Source: an uncultured Trueperaceae bacterium (GTDB lineage Bacteria; Deinococcota; Deinococci; Deinococcales; Trueperaceae). From it: a stretch of DNA of 6,312 bases. This document shows, in pieces, positions 1 through 4,944 of the stretch (positions are counted from its first letter, which is position 1; each line of letters opens with the position of its first letter). The stretch is taken from contig CALDPK010000047.1 in the NCBI GenBank assembly GCA_937911855.1, positions 1 through 6,312 of the forward strand. Reading direction: 5' to 3'. A program made the position numbers and the translations under genes. The notes under the pieces are model-generated. The model was not told where the DNA came from and ran no database searches. It saw only the letters and a list, made by a program, of their open reading frames with translations.

Positions 1-2
1 AC

Positions 3-161
3 AGCCCGGCTACCGCGCACGGCGGCCTCGAGGGCGATCAGGCGCTGGTGGAACCGCTGCCGGCGGAGCTGACCGAGGGAGCAATGCTCCGGATCGACTC
101 AAGCCCGTTGAGAAAGCGGGCGAATACGATCAACGGCCAGTGCCAGAGATAGAGCGAGTAG
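3..161 (+). other. Possible C-terminal remnant of an RND/HlyD-type periplasmic adaptor protein (partial at left edge)
   Basis: A frame open from the left edge ends at TAG 159-161 and encodes about 52 residues. The stretch GGLEGDQALVEPLP (21-62) followed by TEGAMLRID (72-98) resembles the end of membrane-fusion/adaptor subunits of tripartite efflux pumps, where a 'GLxxGDxVVVxxL....GxxV' pattern closes the membrane-proximal domain. Codons up to about position 98 are G/C-ending as in real genes. After that the text (RKRANTINGQ) loses that character and is the complement of a better-supported minus-strand acyltransferase frame, so the adaptor homology probably stops near 100. This rests on a short, loosely conserved pattern. 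It could instead be an antisense shadow, or the end of an unrelated gene. Confidence 0.25.
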
Positions 162-268
162 CTGATCCATCCGACGAACATCAGGGCGACGGCCAGCATG
201 ACGATGTTGCCGGACTCGGCGCGGACGGCGGCGAAGCTGGCCGGCGCGGCCATGCTGCTGCGCCTCAC
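38..268 (-). pseudogene. Fragment of an acyltransferase-3 (OafA/YrhL-type) integral membrane O-acyltransferase
   Basis: The minus-strand frame contains SYSLYLWHWP (134-163) followed by LIVFARFLNG, preceded by the hydrophobic run IVMLAVALMFVGW. This is the hallmark transmembrane motif of acyltransferase family 3 (PF01757), inner-membrane enzymes that O-acylate polysaccharides, LPS or peptidoglycan and are normally 350-650 residues long with about ten membrane helices. Only one helix region is present here. The frame stops at 38-40, so the later helices and any SGNH domain are missing, and upstream of about 200 the minus frame no longer resembles the family. The GTG at 266-268 is only the first possible start in the frame and is unlikely to be real. 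It overlaps the 5' end of the TPR gene on the opposite strand. I call it a non-functional remnant or a piece at a chimeric join. The family assignment is firm; the limits are approximate, with the best-supported part about 105-210. Confidence 0.6.
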
Positions 269-1196
269 CGAGCTGAACAGCGCCAGGAACAGTCCCCTGC
301 TGGCCCGCGGCCTGCACCGCGCCGGGACACTCCTCCAGGAGATCGGCGATACCGACCGGCTTGCTCCGCTCTACACGCGCGCTTTGCAACTCGCCAGGGC
401 AGCCGGCGACTCGGTGCTCATCGCCGACATCACCCATTCCCTGGCTTTCCAGCTGGACCGCAACGGTGACCTGAGTCAGGCTGCAGCCGCTTTCGAAGAA
501 GCGGTTGAACTGTACCGGCACGCTGACTTCAGGCCGGGCGAATCAGCCAGCCTGAACAGCCTCGCCATCATTCACGCGCGTTCGGGACGGTTTCAGAAGG
601 CGAAAGAACTGCTCGAGGAGAGTCTGCGCCAGAAACGGGAGCTCGGCCAGACCCAGGGTGTCGCCTACGCACTCAGCAACCTGGCTCTCGTCCACCTGGA
701 GATGGGTGACAAGGAAACGTACCGGGCACTGAGCAGTGAAAGCACCGAACTGAAACGGCAGATCGGCGACGTACCCGGAGTCATCTCAGGCGTCCTCAAC
801 GAAGCTGCTGAACTGCTTGACGAAGGCGACCACCTTGAGGCCGCCTGCATCCTCGCCCCCGTGCTTGAGGACGCCTGGCGGATCGGCAGCTCCCACCTGC
901 TCCTGCAGATACTGCAGCTGAGCGCCGGCGCCATCGGAGCCGGCGGCGATGCGGTCAAGGCAGCGCAGCTGCTGGGCGGCGTGGAAGCGCAACGGGAACG
1001 GCACGGTTTCAGGTCATCCTTCACTGACCTGCACGAGCTGACACGAAGGCGGATACAGGACGACCTCGGTGCGAACGGCCTGCACAGACAGCTCGCGGCC
1101 GGTGCGGGTTTCACGCTGGAACAGCTGGTCGGGCTCGCCCGCCCGGCCACTCACCACCTGCAGTTGCGGCGCGAACAGCTGCCATACGGCGCCTGA
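198..1196 (+). CDS. TPR-repeat protein: C-terminal part of a LuxR/MalT-like or COG3903-type ATPase regulator, N-terminally truncated
   Basis: The 332-residue frame is built of helical TPR pairs at about residues 32-66, 71-106, 113-149, 153-189, 193-227 and 231-265. A clear example is ALNSLAIIHARSGRF..AKELLEESLRQKRELG-like text, typical of the repeat region of large signalling ATPases. The tail is diagnostic: AAQLLGGVEAQRERHG (255-270), an R-rich helix, then FTLEQLVGLA (305-314), matching the conserved end 'AARLLGAAEALRE...LTLEEAVALA' of LuxR-family/MalT-like, AfsR/SARP-like and class III cyclase-linked regulators. Those proteins usually have an N-terminal DNA-binding, SARP or cyclase domain plus an NB-ARC/AAA ATPase; none is encoded here, because a stop at 159-161 closes the frame. 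The ATG at 198 has no Shine-Dalgarno and overlaps the acyltransferase fragment, so it is only the first ATG available. TPR-like text starts near residue 20-30. It is either a decapitated gene or an artefactual join; a stand-alone TPR adaptor is possible but less likely. Confidence 0.7.
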   Translation: MTMLPDSARTAAKLAGAAMLLRLTELNSARNSPLLARGLHRAGTLLQEIGDTDRLAPLYTRALQLARAAGDSVLIADITHSLAFQLDRNGDLSQAAAAFEEAVELYRHADFRPGESASLNSLAIIHARSGRFQKAKELLEESLRQKRELGQTQGVAYALSNLALVHLEMGDKETYRALSSESTELKRQIGDVPGVISGVLNEAAELLDEGDHLEAACILAPVLEDAWRIGSSHLLLQILQLSAGAIGAGGDAVKAAQLLGGVEAQRERHGFRSSFTDLHELTRRRIQDDLGANGLHRQLAAGAGFTLEQLVGLARPATHHLQLRREQLPYGA

Positions 1197-1212
1197 GACG
1201 CGGCTTTCGCGA

Positions 1213-1240
1213 TTGGCGGCCGCACGCCGGATGATACAGT
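1213..1240 (+). promoter_or_regulatory. Candidate sigma70-type promoter for the lipoprotein gene
   Basis: In the 94-bp gap before the lipoprotein, TTGGCG (1213-1218, 4 of 6 to TTGACA) is separated by 16 bp from TACAGT (1235-1240, 4 of 6 to TATAAT, with the key A2 and T6). An extended -10 TGn lies at 1232-1234. Transcription would begin near 1247, giving a 5' leader of about 44 nt that contains the Shine-Dalgarno. It is the only stretch of the gap with promoter-like spacing. I see no terminator hairpin for the upstream TPR gene, so read-through is also possible. Confidence 0.35.
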
Positions 1241-1276
1241 TGCCTCATCTTGCCCTGATTTTTGTCACCTGAGACC

Positions 1277-1283
1277 GTGGAGG
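1277..1283 (+). promoter_or_regulatory. Shine-Dalgarno site fixing the GTG start of the lipoprotein
   Basis: GTGGAGG contains a GGAGG core at 1279-1283, seven bases before the GTG at 1291. No ATG in this frame gives an equally good site, and the resulting N-terminus is a complete lipoprotein signal peptide, so the GTG start is well supported. Confidence 0.8.
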
Positions 1284-1290
1284 TTGCCCC

Positions 1291-3198
1291 GTGAGATTGT
1301 CCGTAACCACAGTTGCCCTGTCTGTCATCCTGCTGCTGGCGGCCTGCGGCCCCAGTCAGCGCGAGCAGGACCTTGAAGCCGAAGTCAGCAACCTGCAGGG
1401 TCAGGTCAGCGGACTCACCACCGACCTGACCGAACGCGACGCGCAGGAGAACGAACTGCGGGCATCGCTCGAGGACCAGGCCCGGCAGGTAGCGGAACTG
1501 TCCGCCCAGCTTGAAGAGCTGGCCGAAGGTGACGCCAGCCGCAGCGCCGAACTCGATGAAGCCCGTGCCAATCTCGCTGACCGCGACGAACAGATAACCG
1601 ACCTGCAGCAGCAGCTCGCGGAAAGTCTGGATGAGAACCAGTCCCTGCAGCTGCTGGCTGATGAGCTCGACGAGCTCGCCCGGACTGTGGAAGATCTGCA
1701 GGAGCAACTCGCTGCGGCCGAACAGCAGGCTGCAGAAGCCGAAGAGCAGCGAGCCTTGGCGGAGCAGCAGGCGGCCGCAGCCGGAGAAGAACTGGCCCTG
1801 CAGATCGAGGCGGCGAACACGGAACGCGAGCAGCTTGAGGAGCAGCTCGCAGAAGCCGAGGCAGCCGCGCTTGAGCAGTCAGGTACCCCTGAGGCAGACG
1901 CTGAACTGGAGGAGCTGCGCACCGCCAATGCTGATTTGCAGGCGCAACTCGCTGAGCTGACGGCCCAGCTGGTTGCCGGCGGCGGTCAGGACGCAGAAGC
2001 AACCCTGGTCCTGGCCGAAGAAGTCGAGAACCTCGAAATGCAGCTGGCCGAGCGTGACGAACAGATTCAGGCGGCAGAAACCCAGCTGGCCGAGCGCGAT
2101 GAACAGGTGCAGGCGGCAGAAGCGCAGGCGGCCGAGCAGGCCGGACTGCTCAGCTCACTGGAAGCCGAACTGGCAGAAACCGAAGCTGAACTGGCTGCCT
2201 CGCAGCAGGAACTTGAGGAACTGCAGGCCACGCTGGCCGAGGGCGAATCAGCGCTGGGTGAACGGTCCGGTCAGATCGAAGAGCTCGAGGCGGAATTGAG
2301 CGAAGTTCGTGCGGAACAGGAGCGCCTGGTCGGCGAGCTGACGGACGCTGCCGCCAGCCAGGAATCGCTCGCTGCCGAGCTTGAAGAACTGCAGGCGGAA
2401 CGTGAAGAACTGACTGCTCAGCTTGCTGCAGCCGGTGCGGAGACCGAAGAGCTGGCTGCACGCCGGGACGAGCTGGAAGCTGACCTTGAAACCGTGCAGT
2501 CTGCACTCACGGAAGCTGAAGCGGCAACGGCAGCCGCGCGCCAAGAACTGGAGCAGGTTCAGCAGGACCACGCCGATGCGATGGGCGACCTGACCTCGCA
2601 GATCGAGGAGCTCCAGGCTGAAAGAGCCGAGCAGGAGGACACCCTCGCTTCGCTGCGAGCGGAACTGGATGAACGTGAGGCGGCCCTTGCGGCGGCTGAA
2701 GCAGAGCGGACGGACCTGCGCGGCCAGATCGCCGAAGCGTCTGCCCGGGCGATAGCGCTGGAACGCGAAGCGCAGGGACTGCGTGCAGAACTGTCAGACC
2801 TGGAGGGCGACGTAGCGGAGCTGACCGCGGAGCGTGATGACCTGCAGGAGCAGAACCTTACCCTGGAGGATGAAGTTGCTGCCGCCCGGGCCGAGGCGAG
2901 CGAGCTCAGTGACGCCTACGACTCCCTGCGGCTCATGTCCGAGCAGCTCAGCAGCGAACAGCTGCAGGAGATGGAAGGGCTGCGCGTGGAGCTCGAGACT
3001 GCCCAGGGTGAACTGGCCCGCCTGACCGGGGCGCGCGGACTGTACACCGTGCAGCCCGGCGATTCGCTGTCATCGATAAGTGCGTACTTCTACCGTGACG
3101 GCAACCGCTGGCCGGACGTGCTGGAAGCCAACTCGCAGGTGGTCGGTGACGACGCGAACCTGATCTACAGCGGGATGATCCTCATCCTGCCGCAATGA
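1291..3198 (+). CDS. LysM-domain lipoprotein with very long coiled coil (envelope tether)
   Basis: The 635-residue product starts with a lipoprotein signal peptide: one Arg, a hydrophobic core and the lipobox LLAAC, with lipidated Cys19. The +2 residue is Gly, not the Asp inner-membrane retention signal known in enterobacteria. Residues about 24-578 are Ala/Glu/Leu/Gln/Asp-rich heptads, interrupted near S197-P200 (the only proline between residue 21 and the LysM domain) and at G230-G232. This suggests arms of about 170 and 340 residues. Residues 584-635 form a LysM domain: YTVQPGDSLSSIS, RWPDVLEAN, then LIYSGMILILP, closest to the YgaU/LysM-BON style of LysM. LysM binds N-acetylglucosamine-containing glycans, mainly peptidoglycan, so the protein probably links a membrane to the cell wall. 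No catalytic domain is present. There is no lysine in the whole protein, and Cys19 is the only cysteine. Trp and Phe occur only in the LysM domain. It probably has its own promoter, and its 3' end overlaps the convergent oxidoreductase gene by 17 bp. The exact partner is unknown. Confidence 0.9.
   Translation: MRLSVTTVALSVILLLAACGPSQREQDLEAEVSNLQGQVSGLTTDLTERDAQENELRASLEDQARQVAELSAQLEELAEGDASRSAELDEARANLADRDEQITDLQQQLAESLDENQSLQLLADELDELARTVEDLQEQLAAAEQQAAEAEEQRALAEQQAAAAGEELALQIEAANTEREQLEEQLAEAEAAALEQSGTPEADAELEELRTANADLQAQLAELTAQLVAGGGQDAEATLVLAEEVENLEMQLAERDEQIQAAETQLAERDEQVQAAEAQAAEQAGLLSSLEAELAETEAELAASQQELEELQATLAEGESALGERSGQIEELEAELSEVRAEQERLVGELTDAAASQESLAAELEELQAEREELTAQLAAAGAETEELAARRDELEADLETVQSALTEAEAATAAARQELEQVQQDHADAMGDLTSQIEELQAERAEQEDTLASLRAELDEREAALAAAEAERTDLRGQIAEASARAIALEREAQGLRAELSDLEGDVAELTAERDDLQEQNLTLEDEVAAARAEASELSDAYDSLRLMSEQLSSEQLQEMEGLRVELETAQGELARLTGARGLYTVQPGDSLSSISAYFYRDGNRWPDVLEANSQVVGDDANLIYSGMILILPQ
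2041..2124 (+). repeat. Tandem 42-bp duplication inside the coiled coil
   Basis: Two adjacent 42-bp units (2041-2082 and 2083-2124) differ at about six positions, mostly third codon bases. Each encodes QLAERDEQ(I/V)QAAE(T/A), residues 251-264 and 265-278. Fourteen residues are exactly two heptads, so the duplication keeps the coiled coil in register. It shows how this rod may have lengthened. Confidence 0.85.
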
Positions 3199-4294
3199 CT
3201 TCTGCAGCGATGCGGCGGCCCAGCAGCGCGCCCATCACGTTGCCGGTTCCGTTGTAACCACCCAGGGCCCACACACCGGGCCTGACCTGGCCGAAGTACG
3301 GGAGAACTGAATCCCGGTAACCCACCGTTGCAGCCCAGCGGTGGGTTACTTCTGCCTTGATGCCCAGCTGCTCACGCAGAAAGCCGGTCAGATGCGACTG
3401 GACTTTGTCGCCCGGAACCGGCTCGGCCGACCATTCTCCGGGTCCACCCCGGTCGCGGAAACCGCCCAGCAGTATTCGGCCGTCCTCCAGCTGCTGCCAG
3501 TACTCGAAACCGCTCCGGCGGTAGACGGGCCTGGGGAACCTCTGCGATACCGGTTCCGTGGCGAGCATCTGCAGGCGCAGCGGCCGCACGTCACCCTCAA
3601 GCTCAGGCAGCACCTTCCCGAGGCTGCCGTCGACTGCCACGATGACGCTCCGCGCGCTCACCGAGCCTTCCGGCGTTCCGACTGATCCGTCAGCATGCAC
3701 TGTCGCGGGACTGTGCACGAACAGTCTGGCACCCTGCGCCGTCGCGCGGCGGGCCAGTTCGCGTACGCGCGCCAGGGGGTTGAAGACGGCGTCGTCCGGG
3801 AACAGCAGGCCGTCTCCCTCAGGGCCCGACCAGCGCCGGGCCGGAAGGCCGTGCGCCTGCATTACGTCCAGCTGCTGCTCACAGTCCGCCAGTTCGGCTG
3901 CGTCATCAGCTATCCTCAGCGACCCCGTACGGCGTACGATGTGAGGTGTTTCGTCAAGCATGCGGCTTATCTCGTCCTGGGTTGCCCGGTACCAGCCAAG
4001 GGCTTCAGTTTCGCCCAGCTGCGCTACCGCTTCGTGATGGGAGGCAGCGGTACCAGCCAGCAGCAGGCCGCCGTTCCGCCCGGCCGCGCCGCCAGCGACT
4101 TCCCCAGCATCCACGCCGATCACGTCGAGCCCTGCCTCCAGCAGGCGCAGGATCGCAGCCATGCCGCTGCCGCCCAGACCGATGACGCATACGTCCGCTG
4201 CAAGGTCGCCGCGCAGCCGGGGCAGTGGCTCGGGTTCGGGAAGCCCGGCGGCCCATGCCGGCACGTTCGCAGTTGCAGTCTTAGGTACTGTCAT
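3182..4294 (-). CDS. FAD-dependent oxidoreductase, DAO family (glycine oxidase / PuuB-like)
   Basis: The 370-residue protein belongs to the D-amino-acid-oxidase superfamily (PF01266). FAD-binding features are visible: DVCVIGLGGSG at 34-44 with the GxGxxG glycines G39, G41 and G44, the ribose-binding acid D62 at the end of the second strand (VIGVDAGE), and AGRNGG at 71-76, the form typical of PuuB-like gamma-glutamylputrescine oxidases and their relatives. FNPLARVRELARRA (171-184) matches the family's substrate-domain helix. THRWAATVGYRDSVLPYFG (317-335) and ALGGYNGTGNVMG (343-355) form the conserved C-terminal FAD contact. Such enzymes oxidise amines or amino acids to imines using O2 or another acceptor in the cytoplasm; the substrate cannot be read from sequence. 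The ATG at 4292-4294 lies 4 bp after the SIS stop with no clear Shine-Dalgarno, which fits translational coupling. It is the last visible gene of the operon, and its stop lies inside the convergent lipoprotein gene. Confidence 0.85.
   Translation of the reverse strand: MTVPKTATANVPAWAAGLPEPEPLPRLRGDLAADVCVIGLGGSGMAAILRLLEAGLDVIGVDAGEVAGGAAGRNGGLLLAGTAASHHEAVAQLGETEALGWYRATQDEISRMLDETPHIVRRTGSLRIADDAAELADCEQQLDVMQAHGLPARRWSGPEGDGLLFPDDAVFNPLARVRELARRATAQGARLFVHSPATVHADGSVGTPEGSVSARSVIVAVDGSLGKVLPELEGDVRPLRLQMLATEPVSQRFPRPVYRRSGFEYWQQLEDGRILLGGFRDRGGPGEWSAEPVPGDKVQSHLTGFLREQLGIKAEVTHRWAATVGYRDSVLPYFGQVRPGVWALGGYNGTGNVMGALLGRRIAAEVIAAG
3317..3349. repeat. Perfect 11-bp inverted repeat with 11-nt loop inside the oxidoreductase gene
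   Basis: GTAACCCACCG (3317-3327) is repeated as its exact reverse complement CGGTGGGTTAC (3339-3349), with 11 nt between. The transcript of either strand could form an 11-bp stem with seven G-C pairs. No clean U-tract follows on either side, so it is not a canonical intrinsic terminator. On the plus strand it lies about 120 nt beyond the lipoprotein stop, where it might protect or end that mRNA. It encodes conserved protein residues (HRW...VGY), so it may be coincidental. Confidence 0.6.
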
Positions 4295-4298
4295 GCCG

Positions 4299-4934
4299 TC
4301 AGCTGAAGAACTTCTGTTCCAGCATCACGTTGAGCGTGTTGCAGATGGGCAGGTGCAGCTCCTGGATGAAGGTGGTGTTCACCCTGGGCACCCTGATCAG
4401 GCAGTCGGCCTGCGCGGCCAGCTGGTCGGTCTCGCGGCCGGACAGCACTATCCGGTTCAGCCCCAGGCTGCCAGCCACCCGCAACGCTGCCAGCAGGTTG
4501 GCAGTGGCAGCACCGTCATCAAGGACGACGAGGGTGTCGCCATTGCGGCCGTAGGCGTACACCTGCTGCGCGAATACCATCTCGCCGTCCGTGTCACCTG
4601 CGATGCCGCTCAGCAGGCCGGCTGGACTGGTCAGCGCCACCGCCGGCAGCGCGCCGTGCAGGCGGGACGCGAGTTCACTGCCACTCACTCCGTGATCTGC
4701 TTCCAGTTTCTGTGTCAGTTCGGCAGGCACGCCGCGGGGGCGTTCAACGTCCCGCAGCAGACCCGTCACGAACTGCTCGGCGGTGAAACCGCTGGCCCCG
4801 TTGCCGGCTGCCAGCACCATGCCGCCACCGCTGAAAGTCTTCTCGAGAAGTTCGAAGGCTCGTTCTATGTCGTTGCGGCAGACCGTGAGATCGCGGTAGC
4901 GGTTCACGAGCCTGTCCACTTCGGGGTAGTTCAT
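4299..4934 (-). CDS. SIS-domain protein related to phosphoheptose isomerases, probably catalytically inactive
   Basis: The 211-residue protein has the single-SIS fold of the GmhA/DiaA group: an N-terminal helical segment (NYPEVDRLVNRY), the loop AAGNGAS (42-48), GALPAVALTS (94-103), MVFAQQVYAYGRNGDT (119-134), IRVP (180-183) and the ending QELHLP...MLEQKFF (191-210). That ending matches the roughly 210-240-residue bacterial SIS sugar-isomerase-like proteins that finish 'QELHLPxYHxLCxMLExEFF'. SIS domains bind phosphosugars, usually as dimers or tetramers. Here the usual 'STSGNS' phosphate loop is replaced by LDDGAAT (138-144), the His/Glu-bearing helix after the first loop reads AEQFVTGLL, and the C-terminal His expected near 199 is Asn, as in DiaA. 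A binding or regulatory role is therefore likelier than isomerase activity. The start ATG overlaps the SMC stop (ATGA) and has AGGGG five bases upstream. No symbol is assigned, because neither gmhA nor diaA orthology can be shown. Confidence 0.8.
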   Translation of the reverse strand: MNYPEVDRLVNRYRDLTVCRNDIERAFELLEKTFSGGGMVLAAGNGASGFTAEQFVTGLLRDVERPRGVPAELTQKLEADHGVSGSELASRLHGALPAVALTSPAGLLSGIAGDTDGEMVFAQQVYAYGRNGDTLVVLDDGAATANLLAALRVAGSLGLNRIVLSGRETDQLAAQADCLIRVPRVNTTFIQELHLPICNTLNVMLEQKFFS

Positions 4935-4944
4935 GTGATCCCCT
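4931..4944 (-). promoter_or_regulatory. ATGA stop/start overlap with Shine-Dalgarno coupling smc to the SIS gene
   Basis: On the minus strand the SMC stop TGA and the SIS start ATG share ATGA (4931-4934). AGGGG (4940-4944) sits five bases upstream of the ATG within the SMC coding sequence. This arrangement typically gives termination-reinitiation and linked protein amounts. Confidence 0.8.

Noticed and set aside
44..51. GCTGGTGG, identical to the E. coli Chi octamer
   Set aside because: A single octamer in GC-rich DNA is expected by chance, and Chi sequence is species-specific.
1197..1290. Possible riboswitch or terminator in the gap before the lipoprotein
   Set aside because: The gap is only 94 bp, with no strong hairpin and no U-tract; the short T-run at about 1259-1264 has no stem before it.
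1111..2002. Long minus-strand frames opposite the lipoprotein and TPR genes
   Set aside because: They are rich in Ser, Arg, Cys and Pro in the way antisense frames of GC-rich genes are, match no domain, and lie opposite well-supported coding sequence.
1291..3198. Reading the coiled-coil lipoprotein as a second SMC/Rad50-like protein
   Set aside because: It has a lipobox signal peptide and LysM domain and lacks Walker A, signature and Walker B motifs; the resemblance is only coiled-coil composition.
3926..3938. Small palindrome CGTAC-GGC-GTACG
   Set aside because: The five-base arms lie within oxidoreductase codons, are too short to be meaningful and have no regulatory context.
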